This document shows positions 15,863-23,679 of a DNA stretch of 35,868 nt, piece after piece. A program made the position numbers and the translations under genes. The notes under the pieces were generated by a model. The model worked only from the letters and a program-made list of their open reading frames with translations, did not search any database and was not told the DNA's origin. The stretch's first letter is position 1. Each line of letters starts with the position of its first letter. Origin of the DNA: Minisyncoccota bacterium (lineage in GTDB: Bacteria; Patescibacteriota; Minisyncoccia; Phycocordibacterales; Phycocordibacteraceae); assembly GCA_023653145.1 (NCBI GenBank), contig JAMNXM010000003.1:1-35868 (forward strand), given 5' to 3'.

Positions 15863-15867
15863 GTATT

Positions 15868-16016
15868 GGTGGAGGTGGAGGGTATTGCCCGCGACTCGTG
15901 GGCTCACCTTCGTTCGCCCACGGTCTGGGCACCGCCTCGCGACTCGTCGATACGACGAGTAACGCTCCGGCGCTCATTACCCTCACGCATGCAAAGTAGT
16001 TTGCATGCTCACCCTA
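15868..16016 (-). repeat. Inverted-repeat element ending in a second copy of the tmRNA 3' tail
   Basis: Read on the minus strand, the element starts after the tmRNA terminator. It contains the perfect hairpin GCATGCAAA/TTTGCATGC (15987-16008), an inverted copy of the tmRNA tail sequence (GAGGGTAATGAGC), the core GCGAGGCGGTGCCCAGA, then GAGTCGCGGGC, and ends in TACCCTCCACCTCC, identical to the tmRNA tail at 16054-16067. The spacing from tmRNA 3' end to copy is about 183 bases. The same plan is seen after tRNA-Ile and tRNA-Ser(GCU). Confidence 0.7.
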
Positions 16017-16017
16017 C

Positions 16018-16051
16018 AAATAAAAAGACTGCCTTACGGCAGTTTTTATTT
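16018..16051 (-). terminator. Terminator of tmRNA
   Basis: Long hairpin AAATAAAAACTGCC-GTAA-GGCAG(C)TTTTTATTT-type, read on the minus strand and starting just after the tmRNA discriminator base. The stem includes the A and T runs. Confidence 0.8.
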
Positions 16052-16052
16052 G

Positions 16053-16435
16053 TGGAGGTGGAGGGTAATGAGCCCTCGTCCAAAGAAGGTCTTGTGAGCA
16101 TTGCTACGCTGTCTAGTGTGTTTCGAGGTTTAAGTACTACAGTAAGAATCACACAAGATAATGCAGTACCGATCTCGTGATCTTATCTACTACGTGAGCA
16201 GGGCAGTAGACCAGCCGTATGGTTATTACACTCGTCTGACCCTATGCGGCGTCAGGGGACGAGCGCCGTCCGCTCAATGGCAGACGGGTCGGTACTTACG
16301 CAACTGCGAATGCAGGAGTGAAGTACGGACTTGCAACAGGTTTCACACTGTTGGTGCTCGAGATTTTAGGTGTTCTTGAGCAATCACCACAGCGCACACA
16401 AACAAGGAATTTCTTTGTCGAATCTGGTCACCCCC
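16053..16435 (-). ncRNA. ssrA: Transfer-messenger RNA (tmRNA)
   Basis: On the minus strand the 5' end GGGGGTGACCAGATTCGAC matches the conserved tmRNA start. GGGGGTG pairs with CACCTCC at the 3' end (16054-16060) with one G-U pair, and the length of 383 bases is normal. A tag frame ending in TAA (complement 16334-16296) would encode ASPYFTPAFAVA if the resume codon is GCA; the C-terminal AVA suits ClpXP-type recognition. CCA is not encoded. The putative T arm GAGGG-CTCATTA-CCCTC lacks the canonical TTCGA loop, which is odd. smpB lies 79 bases upstream, which supports the call. Confidence 0.85.
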
Positions 16436-16514
16436 GTAGGGGACACATGCAGGAGCATGCAGCCCCAACGCGAATGACCAGGTACCCTGAGCGCGCCAGA
16501 GGCGTGCCGAAGGG

Positions 16515-16976
16515 TTATTGATTTTTCAAAGAGCGATCGATGTCCCGCTTGGCATCTCGGTCCTTCAGTGTAGCCCGTTTGTCATGCTTTTTCTTCTTCC
16601 GTGCCAGAGCAAACGAGAGCTTGATGAACCTCTTTTTATTATACACCATTATAGGCACTAATGTCAAGTCTCCCTGGGATTCTGCCCCCTCGAGCGCCTT
16701 CAACTCCTTTTTGCCGAGCAATAGTTTCCGCGTGCGCTCGGGGTCGTACGACTTTGGCGTGTTTCCAACTTGGTAGGGAGTGATAGATGCACCGACGAGG
16801 TATGCCTCGCCAGCGCGCACAACGACGCGCGCCCCGATGAGGGTCGCCATGCCTGCGCGCAGTGCTTTTGCCTCAAACCCGAAAAGCGAAATACCCGCCT
16901 CGTATGTCTCAAGAAACTCGTATTCGAGGTGTGCTTTTTTATTTTCGACGTGTGTTCGTTCCATGCGATTTTCCAA
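16515..16976 (-). CDS. smpB: SsrA-binding protein SmpB
   Basis: This 153-residue partner of tmRNA acts in trans-translation and rescues stalled ribosomes. Family features are VENKKAHLEYEFLETYEAGISLFGFEAKALRAG near the start, the internal YLVGASITPY, and the basic, initially disordered C-terminal tail (KKKKHDKRATLKDRDAKRDIDRSLK). The start at 16976 overlaps the patatin gene by 38 bases; the ATG at 16964 (MERTHV) is an alternative. tmRNA follows immediately on the same strand, perhaps on the same transcript. Confidence 0.95.
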   Translation of the reverse strand: MENRMERTHVENKKAHLEYEFLETYEAGISLFGFEAKALRAGMATLIGARVVVRAGEAYLVGASITPYQVGNTPKSYDPERTRKLLLGKKELKALEGAESQGDLTLVPIMVYNKKRFIKLSFALARKKKKHDKRATLKDRDAKRDIDRSLKNQ

Positions 16977-17802
16977 ACAGTGTCTGGAGCTCCTGACTGT
17001 TTGTTACATCAGCGTACCCCAGATTAAAGGCCTCGGTAATAGCCTCGGGTGTGCCAGCAATAGTACCGACACGGAGTGGTCGTGAGGGGCTCAAGCAGTA
17101 GGCGCGCGCCGACACACCAGTGGGGCAGAGTCCTGGTGGAAGTGCCAAGTCTTTGAGCATGGCAAGCCTGAGCCCTCGTGGCGAGCGGAGCGCTTCGGCA
17201 GTTAAGAACATCTTTGACAGCGTGTCTCGACGCACCGACTCGCAGTTGATGGTTATGAGTGCCGTCACTCCGGTGCTCGCAATTTTTGATGCAAGCGTCT
17301 GTATATTTGCAGACATGCCGCCGTCTATGTAGCGCTTGAGGCCGAGACGCACCTTTTTCCCATACACGACGGGCAACGCTTTGGCGGCGCGGAGTGTCTC
17401 GTAGTAGTCGAAGAACGATGTGTTTGAAATAAACTCAGTAGCACCTGTGTCGGCGTTCGTGACGGTGATGTAGTACTGTGTTTGCGCGGCGCTTAGCTTT
17501 TTAGTGTTGAGCGGTACCTGCTTCTTGCAGATCTCGTCAATCAAGTAGTCGATGTTGACCCGACCTCTACGCGATACAAACTTTTCGTCATTGAGGTGGT
17601 GCAACCAAATAGTGCGTAGTTCCTCATACTGCTCGGCGAGGTAGTAAAACGCGTTACCTGCAGAGCCAGACTCGGCACCGAGCGCATAGGGTCGCGTCAA
17701 CCCGTATACCTCTTTGAGTGCGCTGAGGGCTCCCGCAGAGTAGGCACAGCGCTTACCGCCACCGGTTAAGACCAGACCAATTTTTTCATCGGACTTCGTC
17801 AT
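16939..17802 (-). CDS. Patatin-like phospholipase
   Basis: This 287-residue hydrolase of the patatin/YjjU type has the oxyanion-hole motif GGGKRCAYSAG near residue 14, a nucleophile region ESGSAGN near residue 45 that deviates from strict GxSxG (it reads SGSAG), and the catalytic Asp in YIDGGM near residue 165. It probably releases fatty acids from phospholipids at the membrane. Its start overlaps the GtrA-like gene by four bases (ATGA) and its end overlaps smpB, so GtrA-patatin-smpB form one operon. Confidence 0.78.
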   Translation of the reverse strand: MTKSDEKIGLVLTGGGKRCAYSAGALSALKEVYGLTRPYALGAESGSAGNAFYYLAEQYEELRTIWLHHLNDEKFVSRRGRVNIDYLIDEICKKQVPLNTKKLSAAQTQYYITVTNADTGATEFISNTSFFDYYETLRAAKALPVVYGKKVRLGLKRYIDGGMSANIQTLASKIASTGVTALITINCESVRRDTLSKMFLTAEALRSPRGLRLAMLKDLALPPGLCPTGVSARAYCLSPSRPLRVGTIAGTPEAITEAFNLGYADVTNSQELQTLFGKSHGTNTRRK

Positions 17803-18197
17803 AGGAGTTTAAAGTTGTATCGCGAGTTGAGAAAGAATGACAAAAACCCAAAGAGCGTACCGACACCAATACGCGCAGGGTAGAGCCCTACCTGTGCATA
17901 CTCCACGAGTCCTGACACGAGTAACGTAATGAGTGCTGCGTTGGTACACATAATGGCGAGGAAGAATGCGTATCCTTTGCCAATAGCACGTGTCGAGTCG
18001 TGGTACACAAAGAGGCGCAGAAGTGTGTAGTGCGTTGACGTCGCAATAATAAACGCGCCCGGGACCGCAATGTAGTAGGGGAGAGCAAGGAACGTCGCCG
18101 CACCGTAGAGGAGTAGGAGGTCAAACGCAAATGCGCTGATGCCAAACACCGAGTATTGCAGGAACTTGATGCGGTGACGGTAGGTGTAGGCGAGCAT
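17799..18197 (-). CDS. GtrA-like four-helix membrane protein
   Basis: This 132-residue protein has four hydrophobic segments, at about residues 13-35, 41-60, 76-98 and 105-125. The last carries the family-typical FLSFFLNSRYNFKLL end. GtrA proteins are thought to move lipid-linked sugars across the membrane. The neighbouring patatin-like lipase suggests a lipid-related unit, but that is inference. A TACAGT box lies nine bases before the start. Confidence 0.72.
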   Translation of the reverse strand: MLAYTYRHRIKFLQYSVFGISAFAFDLLLLYGAATFLALPYYIAVPGAFIIATSTHYTLLRLFVYHDSTRAIGKGYAFFLAIMCTNAALITLLVSGLVEYAQVGLYPARIGVGTLFGFLSFFLNSRYNFKLL

Positions 18198-18241
18198 GGT
18201 AGGTAGACTGTATCTTATTTCGTGATTATCCGCACACCATA

Positions 18242-18252
18242 TATACTATCGT
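18242..18252 (+). promoter_or_regulatory. -10 TATACT five bases from the ftsH start
   Basis: TATACT at 18242-18247, five bases, ATG at 18253. It favours the first in-frame ATG over the one at 18292. Confidence 0.5.
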
Positions 18253-20217
18253 ATGTATGGCGACCAACGCTCGCCCCAAAAAACTACTCGAATGAAAAAA
18301 CAAGACGATCCAAAGCAAAAGAAAGGCTGGATGCAAAACGGCATGCCACAGATGCCGCGCGACCAGTGGAGTTCTTTGACGACCACACTCGCCTTAGTGG
18401 TGCTTATTGCGCTTGCCTACTCATACTTCTGGAAGGACGACAAAGCGCCCGAGACGTTGTCCCTCTCAGCCCTTGTTACTGACATCCGCGAGGGTGAGGT
18501 ACAGCGCATCGACATAGCGGGCGACGAACTCACTGTCGTATACGCAGACGAGGTAACTAAGAATGGGAAGAAAGAGCCGGGCGCAGCGCTGACTGAGACG
18601 CTCTCAAGTTACGGCCTCACCGGACCAGAACTCGAGAAGGTGCAAATAGAGGTTAAAAACCAGTCCGGGTTCCGATATTGGTTCTTCTCGCTCGCGCCAC
18701 TCATTTTGCCGCTCATCCTTATCGTTGTGTTTATCTGGTTCTTGTCGAAGCAGATGCGCGCCGGTGGTGTGCAAGCCTTTACCTTTGGGCAGTCCAAGGC
18801 ACGTATGATAGACCCCAAGGACACTGCAACTCGTGTGACGTTCTCTGACGTTGCGGGCGCCAAAGAGGCAAAAGAAGAGTTGACTGAAATTGTCGACTTT
18901 TTGAAGAACCCAAAGAAATTCTTAGACATTGGTGCACGTATTCCTAAAGGCGTACTCCTCATGGGAGCACCAGGCACCGGGAAGACCTTGCTCGGGCGCG
19001 CGGTTGCGGGTGAGGCAGGTGTGCCGTTTTTCTCGATCTCGGGGTCCGAGTTCGTCGAGATGTTTGTCGGCGTTGGTGCAAGCCGCGTGCGCGACCTGTT
19101 TGATATGGCAAAGCGCGCCGCACCTGCAATAATCTTTGTCGACGAAATAGACGCCGTAGGACGTGTGCGCGGTACTGGTGTGGGCGGAGGGAACGACGAG
19201 CGAGAGCAAACACTCAACCAGATCCTCGTCGAGATGGATGGCTTTGAGCCGAACGAAAAGGTGATCGTTATGGCAGCGACTAACCGCCCGGACGTGTTGG
19301 ACCCAGCACTCCTGCGCCCTGGCCGCTTTGATCGCCGCGTGACTATCGACCTTCCTGACCGCGATGACCGCGAGCAGATACTCAAGGTTCATGCACGCAA
19401 GAAGCCTTTGGCCGAAGACGTGGTCTTGCGCGTTATTGCAGAGCGCACCCCTGGCTTTTCTGGTGCAGAACTCTACTCATTGATGAACGAAGCAGCCATA
19501 CTTGCTGCGCGTGAGAATCGCAAGAAGGTTGGACAGTTTGACCTTATCCGTTCGATAGAAAAAGTGATGCTCGGTCCGGAGCGCAAGTCTCATGTGTTGA
19601 ACAAGAAAGAGAAAGAAATCACTGCGTACCACGAAGCAGGGCACGCCTTGGTGTCGTCGATCCTTCCGTTTGCTGACCCAGTACACAAGATTTCGATCAT
19701 CAGCCGAGGCCGCGCCGCAGGGTACACGCTCAAGTTGCCGTTTGAGGACAGCAAAATGCAGTCAAAGAACGAGTTCCTCGACGACATTGCCGTGTCGCTC
19801 GGCGGCTACGTTGCAGAGAAGGAAGTGTTCGGTGACCTCACGACCGGTCCATCGAACGACTTGCAGGTGTTGACCGCGCTCGCGCGCGACATGGTGACGC
19901 GCTTTGGTATGTCTGACGTCATGGGCCCTATGGCGCTTGAGGGCGAGGGTGGACGCACACTCTTTGGTCGCGGCGTGTCTGACAAAGAGTATTCTGAAAC
20001 CGTCTCCGCGCAGATAGATGCAGAGGTGAAGCGCATCATCGATGAGGCATACACCAAGGCGCATCGCATTATTACCGATAAGCGCTCAGTCCTTGATGCT
20101 ATTGCACAGAAACTGATTGAAGTAGAGACTATTGAACGCGAGGACTTTGAGAAGGTCTTGATCGCAAACGGCGTTACCCCTAAGGCTAAGAAAGATATCG
20201 AACACGCAGTGGTATAG
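18253..20217 (+). CDS. ftsH: ATP-dependent zinc metalloprotease FtsH
   Basis: This 654-residue membrane AAA+ protease degrades misfolded membrane proteins and short-lived regulators. Order: basic N-terminus, TM1 at about residues 37-56, extracytoplasmic domain, TM2 at about 143-165, AAA module with Walker A GAPGTGKT near 240, Walker [12 protein letters not shown] near 295, the second region of homology ([21 protein letters not shown]), then the M41 protease with HEAGH near 460 and the third zinc ligand Asp in TGPSNDLQ. The hydrophobic coiled tail is short. It is followed by tRNA-Ile. Confidence 0.96.
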   Translation: MYGDQRSPQKTTRMKKQDDPKQKKGWMQNGMPQMPRDQWSSLTTTLALVVLIALAYSYFWKDDKAPETLSLSALVTDIREGEVQRIDIAGDELTVVYADEVTKNGKKEPGAALTETLSSYGLTGPELEKVQIEVKNQSGFRYWFFSLAPLILPLILIVVFIWFLSKQMRAGGVQAFTFGQSKARMIDPKDTATRVTFSDVAGAKEAKEELTEIVDFLKNPKKFLDIGARIPKGVLLMGAPGTGKTLLGRAVAGEAGVPFFSISGSEFVEMFVGVGASRVRDLFDMAKRAAPAIIFVDEIDAVGRVRGTGVGGGNDEREQTLNQILVEMDGFEPNEKVIVMAATNRPDVLDPALLRPGRFDRRVTIDLPDRDDREQILKVHARKKPLAEDVVLRVIAERTPGFSGAELYSLMNEAAILAARENRKKVGQFDLIRSIEKVMLGPERKSHVLNKKEKEITAYHEAGHALVSSILPFADPVHKISIISRGRAAGYTLKLPFEDSKMQSKNEFLDDIAVSLGGYVAEKEVFGDLTTGPSNDLQVLTALARDMVTRFGMSDVMGPMALEGEGGRTLFGRGVSDKEYSETVSAQIDAEVKRIIDEAYTKAHRIITDKRSVLDAIAQKLIEVETIEREDFEKVLIANGVTPKAKKDIEHAVV

Positions 20218-20254
20218 GGGGCGGGCAACCATCTATGCGAGCCGTTCGGCACGA

Positions 20255-20282
20255 TGTATAGTTGAACAGTCGAACGTTCGAC
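20255..20282 (+). promoter_or_regulatory. tRNA-Ile promoter with 14-bp palindrome in the leader
   Basis: TATAGT at 20257-20262, directly preceded by TG, sits 24 bases before the mature tRNA. The leader contains the perfect palindrome GTCGAACGTTCGAC (20269-20282), starting about at the predicted transcription start. It could be a protein-binding site or a hairpin in the precursor. Confidence 0.5.
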
Positions 20283-20286
20283 GTCC

Positions 20287-20360
20287 GCGCCTGTAGCTCA
20301 GTTGGTTAGAGCACGGAGCTTATACCTCCGCGGTCCTTGGTTCGAGTCCAAGCAGGCGCA
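20287..20360 (+). tRNA. tRNA-Ile(UAU)
   Basis: Acceptor GCGCCTG/CAGGCGC pairs perfectly, the discriminator is A, the T arm is CTTGG-TTCGAGT-CCAAG, and the anticodon arm is CGGAG-CTTATAC-CTCCG, giving anticodon UAU, which reads AUA. CCA is not encoded. Most bacteria read AUA with a lysidine-modified CAU tRNA, so UAU is a less common solution. Confidence 0.9.
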
Positions 20361-20374
20361 CACAGTACACACAC

Positions 20375-20395
20375 ATCCCGCCTGCGCGGGATTTT
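20375..20395 (+). terminator. Terminator of tRNA-Ile
   Basis: Hairpin ATCCCGC-CTGC-GCGGGAT followed by a short T run, 14 bases after the tRNA. Confidence 0.65.
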
Positions 20396-20542
20396 GTGAC
20401 TGTGTGCGAGCCGGAGCCATGTTTTACGTCTCGTAAAACCGCGAGGCGGGGCCTGCGTGCACACGTGAACGTAGGTGAGCGTGTGACATGTGGGCCACTA
20501 GAACTAATCCCGAATCGCGGGCGAGTCCAACCAGGCGCACAC
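20396..20542 (+). repeat. Inverted-repeat element ending in a second copy of the tRNA-Ile 3' tail
   Basis: After the terminator the sequence opens with an inverted tail fragment (CTGTGTGCG). It contains GCGAGGCGGGGCC, and then ATCGCGGGCGAGTCCAACCA leads into GGCGCACAC. Positions 20522-20542 match tRNA positions 20343-20363 with one mismatch, and the match runs past the mature tRNA end. The distance between the copies is 179 bases. No ORF is credible here. The plan matches the elements after tRNA-Ser(GCU) and tmRNA. Confidence 0.7.
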
Positions 20543-20547
20543 TTTTA

Positions 20548-21126
20548 CTACGTAACCGTTGGCAACTCGCGCGGAATGTCGAGGTACACCTCACCACGGC
20601 GCAGTGTCTTGCGCTCCACCACCTCGCGCCCCTCGGCGTCCGTGTAGGTGACTTCAACCACGTCTTCACTTACACGTTCTTTGGCATCCGCTAGGTCTGT
20701 GCCAGTTGCAGTGCGCTCGGTCTGTATCTCAGTTGCGAGTGCTCGCAGTTCTTCTTCTCGACCCCAGAGGAGTGCTTGCGCATTCGCAACCGCTACGTCT
20801 GGGCTGTAGCCTCGGGCAGCAATCTGCCATAAGTCGTGCGACGTACCGTCGCATCCCATCGCCTCAGCGGCTGCCGCCATAGTAGGGTGGAAGTCGCCAG
20901 TCAAAGTGTATCCGCCGTAGCCTGGACCCGGGACGTCGGACGCCTCTATGAGATCCATGCCTAAGAGTAGAGCAGCGAGCGCGTGGCATGCCTCGTGATA
21001 GGCCGTACTGCCTATGGCGTGCTCTACCACGGCGCCCTCGACACGCGCTACCGACACACTCATGCCCCCGACAGTACGTACCGCCTCAGCCTCATTGAGC
21101 CCTAGGTGTACCCGCTCAAAGCCCAT
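20548..21126 (-). CDS. Stand-alone M41-like zinc peptidase domain
   Basis: This 192-residue protein lacks any AAA module or membrane helix but resembles the FtsH protease domain. STAYHEACHALAALLLGM carries HExxH at residues 44-48, GYGGYTLTGD matches the FtsH GYT segment, and GTSHDLWQIA places an Asp (98) where FtsH has its third zinc ligand (GPSNDLQ). The C-terminal third is charged, ending in a beta-rich segment (VVEVTYTDAEGREVVERKTL). I infer a soluble metalloprotease; the substrate is unknown. ftsH is the nearest upstream protein gene, on the other strand. TAAGTT lies five bases before the start. Confidence 0.65.
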   Translation of the reverse strand: MGFERVHLGLNEAEAVRTVGGMSVSVARVEGAVVEHAIGSTAYHEACHALAALLLGMDLIEASDVPGPGYGGYTLTGDFHPTMAAAAEAMGCDGTSHDLWQIAARGYSPDVAVANAQALLWGREEELRALATEIQTERTATGTDLADAKERVSEDVVEVTYTDAEGREVVERKTLRRGEVYLDIPRELPTVT

Positions 21127-21175
21127 TAGAAAACTTACTGATGGAATACCACTCTGGTTCCTATATGCGGCGTTA

Positions 21176-21204
21176 TTGACAAATTATTTATAATATGCTA
21201 TTAT
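21176..21204 (+). promoter_or_regulatory. Consensus promoter giving a leaderless start
   Basis: TTGACA (21176-21181), a 17-base spacer and TATTAT (21199-21204) with TGC upstream; six bases later comes the ATG at 21211. Because both boxes are near-perfect, this is the clearest leaderless unit in the window. Confidence 0.85.
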
Positions 21205-21210
21205 ACAAAT

Positions 21211-21474
21211 ATGATTACAGCAGACAAAATATTAAATGTGTCTGAGGGTTTGTTTATTCTTTCAGCTAGTTCTATGTGTCTCGGTTTGATGGGCTGCTTC
21301 TTGCTTGATGAGATTGGTTACGATGTGATTGAGGGTGAGCTTGGGAGTCCAGAGTACTCTAATGAGCGTCTCGCTCTTATTGGCACAATGAGTCTCGCAG
21401 GTCTTATCGGTATGGTAGTTGGTGGCAAAATGCTTGCTGCTAACGTGTTCAACAGCAACCAAACTGCCCACTAG
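21211..21474 (+). CDS. Hypothetical two-helix membrane protein
   Basis: This 87-residue protein has hydrophobic segments at about residues 13-32 and 54-75, joined by an acidic loop (DEIGYDVIEGELGSPEYSNE). The second helix is rich in Gly and Met (GTMSLAGLIGMVVGGKML). It is expressed from a consensus promoter with its own terminator, so it is a monocistronic unit and probably well transcribed. No family is recognised. Confidence 0.65.
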   Translation: MITADKILNVSEGLFILSASSMCLGLMGCFLLDEIGYDVIEGELGSPEYSNERLALIGTMSLAGLIGMVVGGKMLAANVFNSNQTAH

Positions 21475-21485
21475 TTTAATTACTG

Positions 21486-23621
21486 TTACTCAAAATGCAG
21501 GTCCTTCAATTTCAGAAGGGCCTGTTTTTTTAGTCCGGGATGCGCAGTGAGCCCTGGGTCTTTCTGCGCTAGGGCAAACGCTTCGCTGCGCGCCGCTTCA
21601 ACAAGTTTGACGTTCGCGAGCGCCTCCATGCCAATGTCTGAAAGTCCCGACTGCTGCCTGCCGTACAACTCGCCTGCGCCGCGGATCGCGAGGTCTGCCT
21701 CGGCAAGTTCGAACCCATTTTTTGCTTTGAGTATTGCCTTGAGGCGTGCGTTGTCTTGAGACGCAGCCTTGTCTACCATCAAGAAGCAGTACGGCTGGTG
21801 TGACGAGCGCATTACGCGGCCGCGCAACTGATGGAGTTGCGCCAACCCAAAGCGCTCTGCACCCTCGATCAAAATACTCGTTGCGTTCGGGACATTAACG
21901 CCCACCTCAACAACACTGGTTGCAACGAGTATGTGTGTTTCGTTCTGCTCAAAGCGTCGCATGGTTGCCTCTTTCTCTGCAGGTGACATCTTGCTGTGGA
22001 GTTTGTCTATGACCAGGCTAGGGAAGACCTTTTGGAGATTTTTAATTTCGGTCGCCACCGAGCGTGTTTGGAGTGCGAGTTGCTTGGTTGGGTCAGGCTC
22101 GTCGATACGTGGACAGATAACGTACGCTTGGCGCCCTTCAGCAATGAGGCGACGGATAGTGTCGTACGCGCGTACTCGCTCTTTGGGCCCCGCAATTTCA
22201 GTCTTTATTTCTTTGCGTCCTGCTGGCAACTCGTCGAGTACGGTCAGGTCGAGGTCACCGTAGAGCGTAAGTGCAAGTGTGCGCGGTATGGGCGTTGCAG
22301 TCATCGACAAGAGATGCGGCGTCGTCCCGTCTTTGAGCGTGAGTGCCTGACGTTGGAAGGTTCCGAACCGATGTTGCTCGTCAATGATCACGTACGCGAG
22401 GTGCTTAAACTGCACTGCCTTTTGTATCAGCGCATGTGTGCCGATGAGTATTGGCACTTCGCCGTTTGCAACCCACTTCAAGAGTTGAGTGCGCGATATG
22501 TCGGTAGCGCCGTCTGGATTCACTTTGGACGGGTACTTGTAGCACCCACTTGAGGTGATGAGTCCGACCTGCACGGGGTAGTTCTTAAAGTATGACGTAA
22601 ATGTCGCAAAGTGCTGCTTGGCAAGTATCTCAGTTGGGCACATGTAGGCAACTTGGAGATTGCCAAAGGTTTTGCCTGGTATGGGCCGCGAGGTAACGAC
22701 AGCGTACGCGGTCGCTGCAGCGACCGCGGTCTTGCCGCTCCCGACGTCGCCCTCTAAGAGACGTGCCATCGGGTACGGCTCCAGAAAGTTTGCCAAGATA
22801 TCCGCAATCGCTTTTTTCTGCCCGGCCGTTGGGGTAAAGGGGAAGGTCGAGACAAAGTCGGCAACGCGCCGCTCGTCAGCGTCGACAGGGAGCGCGTGTC
22901 GCGTCTTGTTGGTCTCACGCTCCAGGGCGCGTGCCAGTTGTATCAAAAATACTTCTTCAAACGCAAAGCGCTTGCGCGCCGCAGACGCATCCTTCTCACT
23001 CTTTGGTTGGTGTGCCCAGATCCATGCAGTTTTGATGTCCGGGAGGTGGTAGCGCTCGCGTATAGACTCGGGTAGTGGGTCATCAACGTTTTGTATGAGC
23101 GTCGGGTGCGCCTCAACAATGCGTTTGACTGCATGATAAAACCACAACGACGTGATGCCAGCGGACTCGGGGTAGACGGGCATGAGCCCAACGGAACTGT
23201 CGAGTATCGGGAGTCCTGCCGCCTTTTCAACCACTGGGTTTGCAATGTACTTCTTACCACTTCCTATCGAGAGTGTGCCGTGGAGGCGCACCAACTCGTT
23301 CAGGGGTACCATCTTGGCAAGATACGGCTGATGAAACCACATCACGCGCACGGACCCGGTGCCGTCATCAAACACACCTTCCGCCATAGGGACCTTGGTC
23401 TTCCACGAGCGCTTCATCTCGAGTTTCGTAAACTGGCCGTACAGGACCACGTCGCCCTTGGTATGGAGTTGCGCTACTTGCCGAACATCAGCGCCCGACT
23501 CGTAGCGGTGGGGGACGTGATAGAGGAGGTCGCGGATGGTCCTGAGTTTCAGCCGCTCGAGCGCTGCGCGCTGTACCTGGGTGAGGCGCACTAATTCGGC
23601 AATAGGTGAGTCGAGTTCCAC
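21486..23621 (-). CDS. recG: ATP-dependent DNA helicase RecG
   Basis: This 711-residue branch-migration helicase remodels stalled forks and recombination intermediates. It has an N-terminal OB/wedge domain (about residues 50-160), Walker A EGDVGSGKT, the DEQH box IIDEQHRFGTFQRQAL, TATPIPRTLALT, and the C-terminal helicase half (ATSVVEVGVNVPNA, QLHQLRGRVMRS). The start is GTG at 23621, with TATACT exactly six bases upstream on the minus strand, which predicts a leaderless GTG start. The C-terminal codons overlap a plus-strand terminator. Confidence 0.95.
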   Translation of the reverse strand: MELDSPIAELVRLTQVQRAALERLKLRTIRDLLYHVPHRYESGADVRQVAQLHTKGDVVLYGQFTKLEMKRSWKTKVPMAEGVFDDGTGSVRVMWFHQPYLAKMVPLNELVRLHGTLSIGSGKKYIANPVVEKAAGLPILDSSVGLMPVYPESAGITSLWFYHAVKRIVEAHPTLIQNVDDPLPESIRERYHLPDIKTAWIWAHQPKSEKDASAARKRFAFEEVFLIQLARALERETNKTRHALPVDADERRVADFVSTFPFTPTAGQKKAIADILANFLEPYPMARLLEGDVGSGKTAVAAATAYAVVTSRPIPGKTFGNLQVAYMCPTEILAKQHFATFTSYFKNYPVQVGLITSSGCYKYPSKVNPDGATDISRTQLLKWVANGEVPILIGTHALIQKAVQFKHLAYVIIDEQHRFGTFQRQALTLKDGTTPHLLSMTATPIPRTLALTLYGDLDLTVLDELPAGRKEIKTEIAGPKERVRAYDTIRRLIAEGRQAYVICPRIDEPDPTKQLALQTRSVATEIKNLQKVFPSLVIDKLHSKMSPAEKEATMRRFEQNETHILVATSVVEVGVNVPNATSILIEGAERFGLAQLHQLRGRVMRSSHQPYCFLMVDKAASQDNARLKAILKAKNGFELAEADLAIRGAGELYGRQQSGLSDIGMEALANVKLVEAARSEAFALAQKDPGLTAHPGLKKQALLKLKDLHFE
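21498..21531 (+). terminator. Terminator embedded in the 3' coding end of recG
   Basis: CAGGTCCTTC (21498-21507) pairs with GAAGGGCCTG (21515-21524) with one G-U pair, followed by seven Ts. It ends the plus-strand membrane-protein gene and also encodes recG codons near its C-terminus. Confidence 0.85.
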
Positions 23622-23667
23622 CCGATCAGTATAGCCGAGGCACCTGGCGCGCTCTACCGTAACCGCG

Positions 23668-23679
23668 TAGAATGAAGGT
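23668..23679 (+). promoter_or_regulatory. -10 TAGAAT six bases from the start codon
   Basis: TAGAAT at 23668-23673, six bases, ATG at 23680. It lies 34 bases from the divergent recG -10 (complement 23633-23628), so the two leaderless units share a very short promoter region. Confidence 0.6.

Noticed and set aside
15868-16435. tmRNA extended to the distal tail copy with encoded CCA
   Set aside because: It would be about 568 bases and would contain an internal terminator; the proximal copy gives a normal length, and the tRNAs here do not encode CCA either.
15866-16521. Plus-strand ORFs of 67-104 residues in the tmRNA region
   Set aside because: They are read through the antisense of tmRNA and its repeat element.
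18609-19385. 258-residue minus-strand ORF
   Set aside because: Fully antisense to the conserved AAA domain of ftsH, with low-complexity Ser/Arg content.
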